Source of the DNA: Mycobacterium sp. ITM-2016-00317 | GTDB taxonomy: Bacteria > Actinomycetota > Actinomycetes > Mycobacteriales > Mycobacteriaceae | Assembly (NCBI RefSeq): GCF_002968295.1 | Contig: NZ_CP134399.1 | Span: forward strand, 5,394,001 to 5,458,000 | Reading direction: 5' to 3' | DNA: 64,000 nt | In this document: piece after piece, positions 1 through 8,288 of the stretch | Layout of the letters: every line of letters begins with the position of its first letter | Position numbering within the stretch: position 1 is the first letter of the stretch | Program-made: the position numbers and the translations under genes | The notes under the pieces: model-generated | Seen by the model: the letters and a program-made list of their open reading frames with translations, nothing else | What the model was told of the DNA's origin: nothing | Database searches by the model: none

Positions 1-57
1 CTGGTGAACCTCGCACGCGCGCTCGACGACATCGAAAGGCAGGTCGCACAGTCGTGA
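1..57 (+). CDS. C-terminal end of an upstream gene (partial)
   Basis: The first 18 codons of the window, ending LARALDDIERQVAQS and TGA, are open in frame and form the tail of a gene that starts outside. Its TGA overlaps the GTG start of the MoxR gene by four bases (GTGA), so the two are probably translationally coupled. In M. tuberculosis the gene before moxR2 is Rv3691, a DUF4350 membrane protein. That identity is inferred from synteny only, because too little sequence is present to recognise a domain. Confidence 0.6.
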   Translation: MVNLARALDDIERQVAQS

Positions 58-1016
58 CACAGTCCACCCAGCACGAGGGTGCCCGAAACGCGTTGATGGC
101 CCTGCGCACCGAGATCGGCAAGGTCGTCGTCGGGCAGGACGCCGTCGTCAGCGGTCTGGTGATCGCGCTGCTGTGCCGCGGCCACGTGCTGCTCGAAGGC
201 GTGCCCGGGGTGGCGAAGACGCTGCTGGTGCGCACGCTCGCAGCGGCGCTGCAACTGGACTTCAAGCGGGTGCAGTTCACCCCCGACCTGATGCCGGGCG
301 ACGTGACGGGCTCACTGGTCTACGACGCCCGCACCGCCGAGTTCGAGTTCCGCGCCGGACCGGTGTTCACGAACCTGATGCTGGCCGACGAGATCAACCG
401 CACACCACCCAAGACGCAGGCAGCTCTGCTGGAGGCGATGGAGGAACGCCAGGTCAGCGTCGACGGCCAGCCCCGGCCGCTGCCGGATCCGTTCATCGTC
501 GCCGCGACCCAGAACCCGATCGAGTACGAGGGCACCTACCAGCTGCCGGAGGCGCAGCTGGACCGGTTCCTGCTGAAGCTGAATGTGCCGCTGCCGCCGC
601 GCGATCAGGAGATCGCGATCCTGAACCGGCATGCCCACGGATTCGATCCGCGGGACCTGTCGTTCGTGCGGCCGGTCGCCGGGCCCGCCGAACTCGCCGC
701 GGGCCGCGACGCCGTCCGCCAGGTGCTGGTCGGCGACGAGGTGCTCGGCTACATCGTCGACATCGTCGGTGCGACAAGGACTTCCCCGTCGCTGCAGCTC
801 GGGGTGTCCCCGCGCGGCGCGACCGCGCTGCTGTCCACCGCGAGGTCATGGGCGTGGCTGTCGGGCCGCAGCTATGTGACCCCCGACGACGTCAAGGCGA
901 TGGCCAGGCCCACGCTGCGCCACCGGGTGGCGCTGCGGCCGGAGGCCGAACTGGAGGGCGCCAGCGCCGACGGCGTGATCGAGGGCATCCTGTCCGCGGT
1001 GCCCGTGCCGAGATAG
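54..1016 (+). CDS. moxR2: MoxR-family AAA+ ATPase (MoxR2-like)
   Basis: A 320-residue MoxR-type AAA+ ATPase, a chaperone-like enzyme thought to help assemble or activate metal-binding or von Willebrand factor A proteins. The Walker A motif GVPGVAKT lies at residues 49-56, the family motif PDLMPGDVTG near 77-86 and the Walker B LMLADEIN at 108-115. The sensor region ATQNPIEYEGTYQLPEAQLD follows. The C-terminal lid keeps the VSPRGA signature. The gene starts with GTG overlapping the previous stop and is followed after 9 bp by a DUF58 gene, the standard MoxR partner. The neighbourhood (DUF58, SpoIIM-like, RDD) matches M. tuberculosis Rv3692-Rv3695, hence the name moxR2. The client protein is unknown. 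Confidence 0.93.
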   Translation: MTQSTQHEGARNALMALRTEIGKVVVGQDAVVSGLVIALLCRGHVLLEGVPGVAKTLLVRTLAAALQLDFKRVQFTPDLMPGDVTGSLVYDARTAEFEFRAGPVFTNLMLADEINRTPPKTQAALLEAMEERQVSVDGQPRPLPDPFIVAATQNPIEYEGTYQLPEAQLDRFLLKLNVPLPPRDQEIAILNRHAHGFDPRDLSFVRPVAGPAELAAGRDAVRQVLVGDEVLGYIVDIVGATRTSPSLQLGVSPRGATALLSTARSWAWLSGRSYVTPDDVKAMARPTLRHRVALRPEAELEGASADGVIEGILSAVPVPR

Positions 1017-1025
1017 CCGACGGCC

Positions 1026-2351
1026 GTGGTCCTCACCGGTCGCGTCGGGCTCATCGCGCTGCTGTGCGCGCTGCCGATCGTGCTCTCGCCCTCTCCCGCA
1101 GCAACTTTCGCGGCGCTGGCAGCGCTGCTGGCGGTCGCGGTGATGGTGGATGTGGCACTGGCGGGCAGTCCGCGCGCGCTGACGATGACACGCAGCGGGC
1201 CGACCTCGGCGCGTCTGGGCCAGCCGGTGACCGTCGAGCTGACGGTGCACAACGGTGGCCGCGCACGGTTTCGCGGTGTGGTCCGCGATGCGTGGGCGCC
1301 CAGCGCCCGGGCCGAACCGCGCGTCCAGCCGGTGAACATCGCTGCCGGACAACGGGTGACGCTGCAGTCAGAGTTGCGGCCGGTGCGCCGCGGGGATCAG
1401 GTCTCGGCGCTGGTGACCGCCAGGTCGATCGGCCCGCTCAGGCTGGCCGGCCGCCAGGGTTCGCACCGGGTGCCGTGGCAGATCCGCATCCTGCCGCCGT
1501 TCCTGTCCCGCAAGCATCTGCCGTCACGGCTGGCCCGGCTCCGCGAGCTCGAAGGCATGACACCGGTGCTGATCCGCGGCCAAGGCACCGAGTTCGACTC
1601 ACTGCGCGAGTACGTCGTCGGCGACGACGTCCGCTCGATCGACTGGCGGGCCACCGCCCGGCGCTCCGACGTCGTAGTGCGCACCTGGCGCCCGGAACGC
1701 GACCGACGGGTGCTGATCGTGCTGGACACCGGCCGCACGTCGGCCGGCCGGGTCGGCGTCGACCCGACCGGATCGGATCCCGCCACCGGGTGGCCCCGCC
1801 TGGACTGGTCGATGGATGCCGCGCTGCTGCTGGCCGCGCTGTCCGCCCGCGCAGGCGACCACGTCGACTTTCTGGCCCACGACCGCGAGGCGCGCGCGGC
1901 CGTCGTCAACGCCTCCCGCACCGAGCTCCTGGCCCAGCTGGTCGCGGCGATGGCGCCGCTGGAACCCGCGCTGGTGGAGTCCGACGCCCGCGCGCTGGTC
2001 GCGGCGGTGCAGCGGCGAGTGCGGCGCCAGGCGCTGGTGGTGCTGTTGACCGACCTGAACGCGTCGGCCATCGACGAGGGCCTGCTCACCGTGCTGCCGC
2101 AGCTGACCGCCAAGCACCGGGTGATCGTCGCGGCGGTGGCCGACCCGCGGGTGGACAAGCTGGCCGCGGGCCGCGCCGACGCCGTGGAGGTCTACGACGC
2201 CGCGGCCGCGGAGCGGGCCCGCAACGACCGCCGCGCGGTGGCGTCCCGGCTGCGGCGGATGGGGGTCGAGGTGGTCGACGCGCCACCGGAGGAACTCGCG
2301 CCCGACCTGGCCGACCACTACCTCGCGATGAAGGCCGCCGGCCGCCTCTGA
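1026..2351 (+). CDS. DUF58 domain protein, MoxR partner
   Basis: A 441-residue membrane-associated DUF58 protein, corresponding by position to Rv3693. Residues 1-45 hold two hydrophobic segments around LIALLCALPIVL and AALAALLAVAVMVDVA. A beta-rich stretch follows. The DUF58 core EYVVGDDVRSIDWRATARR lies near 200-220 and leads into a vWA-like domain starting VLIVLDTGRT. Such proteins are usually encoded with MoxR ATPases and are presumed to be their partners at the membrane. Start GTG at 1026 is 9 bp after the moxR stop, so the two form an operon. No biochemical function is established for this protein. Confidence 0.88.
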   Translation: MVLTGRVGLIALLCALPIVLSPSPAATFAALAALLAVAVMVDVALAGSPRALTMTRSGPTSARLGQPVTVELTVHNGGRARFRGVVRDAWAPSARAEPRVQPVNIAAGQRVTLQSELRPVRRGDQVSALVTARSIGPLRLAGRQGSHRVPWQIRILPPFLSRKHLPSRLARLRELEGMTPVLIRGQGTEFDSLREYVVGDDVRSIDWRATARRSDVVVRTWRPERDRRVLIVLDTGRTSAGRVGVDPTGSDPATGWPRLDWSMDAALLLAALSARAGDHVDFLAHDREARAAVVNASRTELLAQLVAAMAPLEPALVESDARALVAAVQRRVRRQALVVLLTDLNASAIDEGLLTVLPQLTAKHRVIVAAVADPRVDKLAAGRADAVEVYDAAAAERARNDRRAVASRLRRMGVEVVDAPPEELAPDLADHYLAMKAAGRL

Positions 2352-2415
2352 CCGCGAGCGTGCGCTCCGGGTCGCTGCAGGCACGGTTCCGCGACCGTCA
2401 GTGCACGTTCGCGGT
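2351..2415. terminator. Long imperfect inverted repeat between convergent genes
   Basis: Arms ACCGCGAGCGTGCGCT (2351-2366) and AGTGCACGTTCGCGGT (2400-2415) pair over 16 positions with two mismatches, and an inner GGTCGC/GCGACC stem lies between them. The element fills the gap between the converging DUF58 and SpoIIM-like genes, so a bidirectional terminator is likely. It has no T-tract, and it may also be a dispersed intergenic repeat. Confidence 0.5.
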
Positions 2416-2427
2416 CCAGCGAAACGC

Positions 2428-3420
2428 TCAGCTGGTCGGCACCACGTCGGGGGCGTCCTCGATGTCGCCGGTCTCCCCGGCCAGCGCCGCCTTGCGGCCG
2501 AAGTAGAAGACGTAGCCGAAGAACGCCACCACCGCCGCCACCCCGATCGCGATCCGCACGAACGTCGGCAGCGCCGACGGCGTCACGAAGCCCTCGATCG
2601 CCCCGGCCGCCAGCAGCACCACGGCCAGCCCGATCGCGACCGCGATCACCGCGCGGCCCTGCTCGGCCAGTACCTGCCCGCGCGGCCGGTCGCCCGGCGA
2701 GATCACCGACCAGCCCAGCCGCATCCCGACGCCGGCGGCGACGAACACCGCCGTCAGCTCGATCAGGCCGTGCGGGGCGATCAGCCCGAGGAAGATGTCG
2801 CCCTTGCCCGCCTCGAACATCAGCCCCGCGTTGACCCCGAGGTTGGCCGAGTTCTGGAACAGCACGTACGGGATCGGGATCCCGAGCAGCACCGACATCC
2901 CGATGCACTGGGCGGTCACCCAGGCGTTGTTCACCCAGACCTGCAGCGCGAACGACGCCGCCGGATGCTCGCTGTAGTAGTTGGCGAACTCATGGTCGAC
3001 CAGCTGTCGGATTTCGCTGGGCGTGCCGATGGTCGCCTGCACCTCCGGCGAGTGCGCCACCCAGACCGCGATCACCGCCGCGACCGCGTAGAACAGCACG
3101 CCCGAGGCCACCCACCACCGCCACGACCGGTACACGACGACCGGGAAGGACACCGTCCAGAACCGGGTGAACTCACGCCACAGCGGGGCGTGGGCGCCGG
3201 TCACCACCGCCCGCGCCCGCGCGACCAGGCCGGAGAGTTTGCCGACCAGCACCGCATCGGAGGACGACGACCGCGCGATCGACAGATGGGTCGACACCCG
3301 CTGGTAGAGGTCGACCAGTTCGTCGACCTCCGCGCCGGTCAGTTTCCGGCGGTTTTTCACCAGATGTTCGAGGCGCTCCCATGTCGGGCGGTTCGCCAGG
3401 ACAAACGCATCGACATCCAC
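2428..3420 (-). CDS. SpoIIM/DUF95-family integral membrane protein
   Basis: A 330-residue membrane protein of the stage II sporulation protein M-like (DUF95) family, corresponding to Rv3694c. A soluble N-terminal part (MDVDAFVLANRPTWERLEHL) precedes several membrane segments: a helix near residues 105-125 (SGVLFYAVAAVIAVWVA), then the family region around NAWVTAQCIGMSVLLGIPIPY and FLGLIAPHGLIELTAVFVAAG, and two more C-terminal helices. Mycobacteria do not sporulate in the Bacillus sense, so the role is unknown. The steady linkage to RDD, MoxR and DUF58 genes suggests an envelope function. It is divergent from the RDD gene and convergent with DUF58. Confidence 0.85.
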   Translation of the reverse strand: MDVDAFVLANRPTWERLEHLVKNRRKLTGAEVDELVDLYQRVSTHLSIARSSSSDAVLVGKLSGLVARARAVVTGAHAPLWREFTRFWTVSFPVVVYRSWRWWVASGVLFYAVAAVIAVWVAHSPEVQATIGTPSEIRQLVDHEFANYYSEHPAASFALQVWVNNAWVTAQCIGMSVLLGIPIPYVLFQNSANLGVNAGLMFEAGKGDIFLGLIAPHGLIELTAVFVAAGVGMRLGWSVISPGDRPRGQVLAEQGRAVIAVAIGLAVVLLAAGAIEGFVTPSALPTFVRIAIGVAAVVAFFGYVFYFGRKAALAGETGDIEDAPDVVPTS

Positions 3421-3434
3421 TCCCGGGATTTTAG

Positions 3435-3440
3435 TAGCGT
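3435..3440 (+). promoter_or_regulatory. -10 hexamer TAGCGT, leaderless promoter of the RDD gene
   Basis: TAGCGT fits the mycobacterial TANNNT -10 consensus and ends 8 bases before the ATG at 3449. The transcript would then start at or next to the start codon. There is no ribosome binding site in front of this ATG. Confidence 0.45.
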
Positions 3441-3448
3441 GGCTGTCT

Positions 3449-4303
3449 ATGGTCGGCCAGCAACAACCCGTCGTGACCGGAGACGCGGTCGTACTCGACG
3501 TTCAGATCGCGCAACTGCCGGTCCGCGCCCTGTCGGCGCTGATCGACGTCACGGTCGTGTCCGTCGTCTACGTCCTCGGCGTCATCCTGTGGGCGGTGAC
3601 GCTGTCGCAGTTCGACCCGGCGTTCTCCGGCGCGGTGCTGATCATCTTCACGGTGCTGGCGCTGGTGGGCTATCCGACGATCTTCGAGACCGCCACCCGC
3701 GGCAAGACCCTGGGCAAGATGGCGCTGGGCCTACGGGTGGTCTCCGAGGACGGCAGCCCTGAACGGTTCCGTCAGGCACTGTTCCGCGCACTGGCCGGGG
3801 CGATCGAGTTGTGGATGCTCACCGGCGGGCCTGCGGTGCTGTGCAGCATGCTGTCGCCGAAGGGCAAGCGCATCGGCGACATCTTCGCCGGCACGGTCGT
3901 GATCAGCGAACGCGCGCCCCGGCAGGCCCCGCCGCCGATGATGCCGCCGCAGCTGGCGTGGTGGGCGTCGACGCTGCAGCTGTCCGGGCTGCATCCGGCA
4001 CAGGCCGAGATGGCGCGCCAGTTCCTTTCGCGCGCAAAGCAGTTGGATCCGCGGGTGCGCGACGAGATGGCGTACCGGATCGCCACCGACGTGGTCGCGC
4101 AGATCTCTCCGCCCCCGCCGCCCGGCACGCCGCCGGAGCCGGTGCTGGCCGCGGTGCTGGCCGAGCGGCACCGTCGCGAACTGGAGCGACTGCAGCAGGG
4201 AAGCCAGCCCGCGCCGGTCTGGACCGCCCCGCCGCAGTGGCCTGCGGCCCCGCCGGTGTCCCCGCCGCCGCCACAGCCGGGCGGATTCGCGCCGCCGTCG
4301 TAG
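3449..4303 (+). CDS. RDD-family membrane protein with proline-rich tail
   Basis: A 284-residue RDD-family protein (Rv3695 position). The RDD domain covers about residues 15-140: an Arg and Asp in the first helix (LPVRALSALIDVTVV), a second helix (LIIFTVLALVGYPTIFE), the conserved loop TRGKTLGKMALGLRVV and a third helix ending GDIFAGTVVIS. Residues 145-215 look soluble and helical (AEMARQFLSRAKQLDPRVRDEM). The last 50 residues are Pro-rich. Some RDD proteins act as ion or compatible-solute transporters, but no substrate can be assigned here. The final codons and stop lie in the first copy of a 27-bp tandem repeat. Confidence 0.85.
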   Translation: MVGQQQPVVTGDAVVLDVQIAQLPVRALSALIDVTVVSVVYVLGVILWAVTLSQFDPAFSGAVLIIFTVLALVGYPTIFETATRGKTLGKMALGLRVVSEDGSPERFRQALFRALAGAIELWMLTGGPAVLCSMLSPKGKRIGDIFAGTVVISERAPRQAPPPMMPPQLAWWASTLQLSGLHPAQAEMARQFLSRAKQLDPRVRDEMAYRIATDVVAQISPPPPPGTPPEPVLAAVLAERHRRELERLQQGSQPAPVWTAPPQWPAAPPVSPPPPQPGGFAPPS

Positions 4304-4388
4304 ACGGCAATCGAGCAGAAGCCGTCGTAGACGGCAATCGAGCAGAGGCCGTCGTAGACGGCAATCGAGCAGAAGCCGTCGTGACGGC
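4294..4388. repeat. 27-bp tandem repeat, each unit a small hairpin
   Basis: Three complete 27-bp units at 4294-4320, 4321-4347 and 4348-4374 differ at only one base, and a partial fourth unit starts at 4375. Each begins with the perfect hairpin GCCGTC-GTA-GACGGC, so every unit carries a TAG stop and a 6-bp stem. The array joins the 3' ends of the converging RDD and carotenoid oxygenase genes. It may work as a serial terminator, and the copy number may vary between strains. Confidence 0.85.
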
Positions 4389-5737
4389 TATCCGGCGATC
4401 CAGTTGCCGTGGAAGCCGTAGGGAACGCGTTGCGGCAGCTTGATCCTCGCGACCGGAGGACCGGCGAAGTCGGAGGCGTCGAGGATGACGAGATCGCTGC
4501 CGTCGCGCTCGGGGTCGTACACGTAGCCCACGTACCACCCGCTGCTCTCGTCGGCCGGCCCTGAGGTCGACGGCACGAAGACCGCCTCTCCGGGTCCGCC
4601 CGGAGCGCTCTCGGTGCCGAACCGGTGCTCTACCGCGGCGCCGGTGCGCAGGTCGTGGCGGAACAGGCTCGCATCACCGACGGACACCGCGTAACGGGCG
4701 GGCAGGGTGGCCAGCCGGTCGTCGATCCGGGGGAACTCCACGGAGCGGTCGTCGAGCCGGCTTTCGCGCACCGCACCGGTCTCCAGGTCGATCGTCCAGG
4801 TCCACATCGCGCCGTCGGCGTCGAATCCGCCGTTGTTACGCCATAATTCGGGATAGCGGACACCCTGCACCACGAGCGTGGCGCCGTCGGCCGTCGTCGT
4901 GTCGTAGGCGTTGGCGACATGGAAGACGTAGCAGGGGTCGATCTCGAACCAGCGCACCTCGCCGAACGGGTCGTCGCGGCGCAGCAGTCCGAAGCGGGCG
5001 CCGTAGTCGTCGTCCCAGCGGTAGGGCATCTGTCCGTCTCCGCGCGCCGCGATGTCCATGTCGAACACGATCGGCAGGTCCATGAACACCACGTAGTTCG
5101 CGGTCAGCGCGAAGTCGTGCATCATCGTCAGCGCCGGCACGTCGATGGGACGGTTGATCACCAACTCGCCGTTGGCATCTGCGCGGTGGTAGGTGACGTG
5201 CGGGGTGAAGATGTTGCCGTAGCCGAAGAAGTGCAGCTCGCCGGTGACGGGGCAGATCTTCGGATGCGCGGTCATCGCGTCGGTGAGCTTGCCGCCGTAA
5301 TCGTAGGCGCCGACGGTCTCCAGCTCGCTGGTGATCTCGTAGGGCAGCGACGATTCCACCAGCGCCAGGGTCTTGCCGGCGTGGTTGACGACGTTCGTGT
5401 TGGCGACGCTGGCGCGCAGGTTGCGGGTGCCGTCCGGGCCGTACAGCGGGAACGGATCGACGAAGCTGTCCGTGCGTACCCAGCGGTTGCGGTACCAGGC
5501 GGCGCGGCCGTTCTCGATCCGGACGCCGTGAATCATGCCGTCGCCGGTGAACCAGTGCCCGCTCGCCTGCCGCGGGTTCGGGCCGTTGCGCAGGTACCAG
5601 CCCTCCAGCTCGGGGGGAATCGCTCCCTCCACCGGCAGGTCGAACGCGGTCAGCTCGTCGGGCACCGGCGCGTAGTTGCCGACCTTGAAGACCTGGTCGG
5701 CGTCGACCGGGGTGGGCTTTGAGGTGGTCTCGGTCAT
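4388..5737 (-). CDS. Carotenoid oxygenase (RPE65/CCD family)
   Basis: A 449-residue iron-dependent carotenoid/stilbene cleavage oxygenase. The four iron-binding histidines are visible: H158 (TAHPKICPVTGEL), H207 (MMHDFALT), H273 (FHVANAYD) and H443 near the C-terminus (GFHGNWIAG). The N-terminal YLRNGPNP and HWFTGDGMIHG motifs are also typical. The enzyme would cleave a conjugated C=C bond with O2; the substrate (carotenoid, apocarotenal or lignin stilbene) cannot be read from sequence. The start at 5737 is chosen because a perfect AGGAGG lies 9 bases upstream; an in-frame ATG at 5776 lies inside the palindromic operator. It is divergent from the GntR gene, which probably controls it. Confidence 0.93.
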   Translation of the reverse strand: MTETTSKPTPVDADQVFKVGNYAPVPDELTAFDLPVEGAIPPELEGWYLRNGPNPRQASGHWFTGDGMIHGVRIENGRAAWYRNRWVRTDSFVDPFPLYGPDGTRNLRASVANTNVVNHAGKTLALVESSLPYEITSELETVGAYDYGGKLTDAMTAHPKICPVTGELHFFGYGNIFTPHVTYHRADANGELVINRPIDVPALTMMHDFALTANYVVFMDLPIVFDMDIAARGDGQMPYRWDDDYGARFGLLRRDDPFGEVRWFEIDPCYVFHVANAYDTTTADGATLVVQGVRYPELWRNNGGFDADGAMWTWTIDLETGAVRESRLDDRSVEFPRIDDRLATLPARYAVSVGDASLFRHDLRTGAAVEHRFGTESAPGGPGEAVFVPSTSGPADESSGWYVGYVYDPERDGSDLVILDASDFAGPPVARIKLPQRVPYGFHGNWIAG

Positions 5738-5773
5738 GGGGCGGAACCTCCTGTCACGGTTGCTCCACACTGA

Positions 5774-5805
5774 CATCCCACTAGTGACATGTCAATAGTG
5801 GAATG
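5774..5805. promoter_or_regulatory. 32-bp palindromic operator between carotenoid oxygenase and GntR genes
   Basis: A near-perfect dyad, CATNCCACTA at the left end and TAGTGGNATG at the right, centred on the perfect 10-bp palindrome TGACATGTCA (5785-5794). Only two base pairs break the symmetry over 32 bp. It lies between the divergent start codons at 5737 and 5850, as expected for the GntR operator. Confidence 0.8.
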
Positions 5806-5849
5806 TGTTCGCGTCGCGAACCCGTCACATGCGGAGGAGGATCACCAGA

Positions 5850-6560
5850 ATGCCTGATCGCCGACATTCCGCGGCGCTGTTCAAGGCGGTGGTCGGCCGC
5901 GGCAGGACGCCCGCGCCGAACATCGTCGACGAACTACGTCGGGTGATCCTCGACGGGGCCGTCCCGCCCGGCACCCCGATCCCGGTGAGCGAGGTCGCCG
6001 ATCTGTTCGGAGTGAGCCACATCCCGGTCCGGGAGAGCCTGAAAACGCTGACCGGGGAAGGACTGGTGCAGCACCGGCCGAATGCCGGCTACGCCGTCGC
6101 GCAACTGACCGCCAGCGAACTCGCCGAGATGTATCTGGTGCGGGAGACGCTCGAATCGGCTGCGATGGCCGCCGCCGTACACAAGGCCACCGCCGCCGAC
6201 CGGGCCCACCTGACCGAGACGCACGACAACATGGCGCAGGCACTGAAATTCGACGACGCGCAGGCCTATCACCGGTACAGCAGGCAGTTCCACATGGCGC
6301 TGAGCCGCCCGTCCCGCATGCTGAGGCTGGTGCGCATGCTCGAAAACGCCTGGAACATCACCGAACCCGTGCAGCTGATGGTGCACGTGGGCCGAGATCA
6401 GCGCACGGTGCTGCACGAGGACCACCGCGTGATGCTCGACGCGTTCCTGGCCGGCGACGCCGAGGGGTTGTTGGCCGCCGCGGCGACGCACAACAACCGA
6501 CTCAACGGGGTGGTGGCGTCACTGCCGGCCGACACCGGGCTGGTGATCGACGGCGCCTGA
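5850..6560 (+). CDS. GntR-family regulator, FCD (FadR) subgroup
   Basis: A 236-residue transcription factor. The N-terminal winged helix spans about residues 15-80 (IVDELRRVILDGAVPPG, then VSEVADLFGVSHIPVRESLK and GEGLVQHRPNAGYAVAQLT). An all-helical FCD ligand-binding domain follows (ELAEMYLVRETLESAAM; HEDHRVMLDAFLAGDAEGL), which often binds organic acids through a metal. The start at 5850 is preceded by GGAGGAGG at 5833-5840; GTG at 5805 and ATG at 5829 have no such site. The regulator is divergent from the carotenoid oxygenase and about 100 bp ahead of an NCS1 permease, so it may control both. The 32-bp palindrome is its likely binding site. Confidence 0.9.
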   Translation: MPDRRHSAALFKAVVGRGRTPAPNIVDELRRVILDGAVPPGTPIPVSEVADLFGVSHIPVRESLKTLTGEGLVQHRPNAGYAVAQLTASELAEMYLVRETLESAAMAAAVHKATAADRAHLTETHDNMAQALKFDDAQAYHRYSRQFHMALSRPSRMLRLVRMLENAWNITEPVQLMVHVGRDQRTVLHEDHRVMLDAFLAGDAEGLLAAAATHNNRLNGVVASLPADTGLVIDGA

Positions 6561-6663
6561 CGGCCGGGTTCGCGAAATATATTCTCGGCGCAACGGTGGA
6601 GAAACACGCCGTAACTAGCTTCCGTGCATCGACGTTCTTGGCCTTCGAGCAGGAAGCTGATCC

Positions 6664-8226
6664 ATGACAGACATCCGAGATCTGCCCCCGGGCGCCCGCG
6701 TCGGCGCCGACGACATGGTCGAAGCCTCCGGACATCCTGTCGGTGGAGGCCTCATCAAGCCCGGCTACGACCCCCGGCTGACCAACGAGGATCTGGCGCC
6801 GCTGGTCAAGCAGCGCTGGACGTCGTACAACATCTTCGCGTTCTGGATGTCCGACGTGCACAGCGTCGGCGGTTACGTGACCGCGGGCAGTCTGTTCGCG
6901 CTCGGCCTGGCCAGCTGGCAGGTGCTGATCGCGCTGCTGGTCGGCATCGTGATCGTGAACATCTTCTGCAATCTGGTGGCCAAGCCCAGCCAGCAGACCG
7001 GCGTGCCCTACCCGGTGGTGTGCCGCAGCTCGTTCGGCGTGCTGGGCGCCAACATCCCGGCGATCATCCGCGGTCTGATCGCGGTGGCGTGGTACGGCAT
7101 CCAGACCTACCTGGCCTCGGCGGCCCTGGATGTGGTGCTGCTCAAGCTGTTTCCCGGCCTGATGCCCTACGCGGAGGTGGAGAACTACGGGTTCGCCGGC
7201 CTGTCCCTGCTCGGCTGGGGCAGTTTCCTGCTGCTGTGGGTGGTGCAGGCGTGCGTGTTCTGGCGTGGCATGGAGTCGATCCGCAAGTTCATCGACTTCT
7301 GCGGACCGGCCGTCTACGTCGTGATGTTCATCCTCTGCGGATACCTGCTGTACCGCTCCGGCTGGCACGTCAGCCTGACCCTCGGCGGCGAGAAGAACGG
7401 CAACACGCTGGCGATCATGCTCGGCGCGATCGCGCTGGTCGTCTCGTACTTCTCCGGCCCGATGCTGAACTTCGGCGACTTCTCGCGCTACGGCAAGTCT
7501 TTCGAGGCGGTCAAGCGGGGTAACTTCCTCGGGCTTCCGGTGAACTTCCTGCTGTTCTCGCTGCTGGTGGTGATGACCGCCGCCGCGACGGTGCCGGTGT
7601 TCGGCGAACTGCTCACCGACCCGGTCGAGACGGTGGCCCGCATCGACAACACGATGGCAATCGTGCTGGGCGCGTTGACGTTCAGCATCGCCACCGTCGG
7701 CATCAACATCGTCGCGAACTTCATCTCGCCGGCGTTCGACTTCTCCAATGTCAGCCCGCAGAAGATCAGCTGGCGGATGGGCGGCATGATCGCCGCGGTC
7801 GGCTCGGTGCTGATCACCCCGTGGAACCTGTACAGCAACCCGGAGGTCATCCACTACACGCTGGAGACCCTGGGCGCGTTCATCGGCCCGCTGTTCGGTG
7901 TGCTGATCGCCGACTACTACCTGGTGCGCAAGCAGAAGATCGTGGTGGACGACCTGTTCACGATGAGCCCGAAGGCCAACTACTGGTACGCCAAGGGCTA
8001 CAACCCGGTCGCGGTCGCGGCGACTCTCGTCGGCGCGACGCTCGCGGTGATTCCGGTACTGCTCGGGGGGTCAGTCACCGGCATGTCCGCGGCGGCGCAG
8101 TACAGCTGGTTCATCGGGTGCGGCGTCGGGTTCGCCCTGTACTACCTGCTGGCAACCCGCGGGCCGTGGCGGATGTCGCCGCTGCGGGACGCGGTGGCCG
8201 ACACCGCTCCCGAACCCGTGGCCTGA
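6664..8226 (+). CDS. NCS1-family nucleobase/hydantoin/allantoin permease
   Basis: A 520-residue permease of the nucleobase-cation-symport-1 family with about 12 membrane helices. Family landmarks are QRWTSYNIFAFWMSDVHSVG near the start of helix 1, QQTGVPYPVVCRSSFG and, in helix 3, AVAWYGIQT. The Trp and Gln of that last motif match the substrate-binding Trp117 and Gln121 of the hydantoin transporter Mhp1. It probably imports a purine, pyrimidine, hydantoin or allantoin with a cation. No catabolic enzyme for such a compound is nearby, so the substrate stays open. It lies 103 bp after the GntR gene on the same strand. Confidence 0.9.
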   Translation: MTDIRDLPPGARVGADDMVEASGHPVGGGLIKPGYDPRLTNEDLAPLVKQRWTSYNIFAFWMSDVHSVGGYVTAGSLFALGLASWQVLIALLVGIVIVNIFCNLVAKPSQQTGVPYPVVCRSSFGVLGANIPAIIRGLIAVAWYGIQTYLASAALDVVLLKLFPGLMPYAEVENYGFAGLSLLGWGSFLLLWVVQACVFWRGMESIRKFIDFCGPAVYVVMFILCGYLLYRSGWHVSLTLGGEKNGNTLAIMLGAIALVVSYFSGPMLNFGDFSRYGKSFEAVKRGNFLGLPVNFLLFSLLVVMTAAATVPVFGELLTDPVETVARIDNTMAIVLGALTFSIATVGINIVANFISPAFDFSNVSPQKISWRMGGMIAAVGSVLITPWNLYSNPEVIHYTLETLGAFIGPLFGVLIADYYLVRKQKIVVDDLFTMSPKANYWYAKGYNPVAVAATLVGATLAVIPVLLGGSVTGMSAAAQYSWFIGCGVGFALYYLLATRGPWRMSPLRDAVADTAPEPVA

Positions 8227-8237
8227 CCGCCGCCCGC

Positions 8238-8279
8238 GTACGGCCCCGATAGTCCACTTCTGGAATATCGGGGCCGTAC
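8238..8279. promoter_or_regulatory. 42-bp hairpin/palindrome over the PadR promoter
   Basis: Two perfect 14-bp arms, GTACGGCCCCGATA (8238-8251) and TATCGGGGCCGTAC (8266-8279), enclose a TCCA-CTTC-TGGA inner stem. It follows the permease stop by 11 bp and overlaps the -10 region of the PadR gene. It can serve as an autoregulatory operator, as the permease terminator, or both. No T-tract follows. Confidence 0.7.
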
Positions 8280-8282
8280 TAT
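8277..8282 (+). promoter_or_regulatory. -10 hexamer TACTAT, leaderless promoter of the first PadR gene
   Basis: TACTAT ends six bases before the ATG at 8289, so the transcript should start at the start codon. Its first three bases belong to the right arm of the 42-bp palindrome, which would let a bound regulator shut the promoter. Confidence 0.5.
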
Positions 8283-8288
8283 GCCGCC

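Noticed and set aside
173..2506. A 777-codon open frame overlapping moxR and the DUF58 gene
   Set aside because: It is Arg/Ala/Gly-rich with no recognisable domain, and it covers two well-supported genes in another frame. Long open shadows are normal in such GC-rich DNA.
4294..4388. The 27-bp repeats as a CRISPR array
   Set aside because: The units are contiguous with no unique spacers, and no cas genes are nearby.
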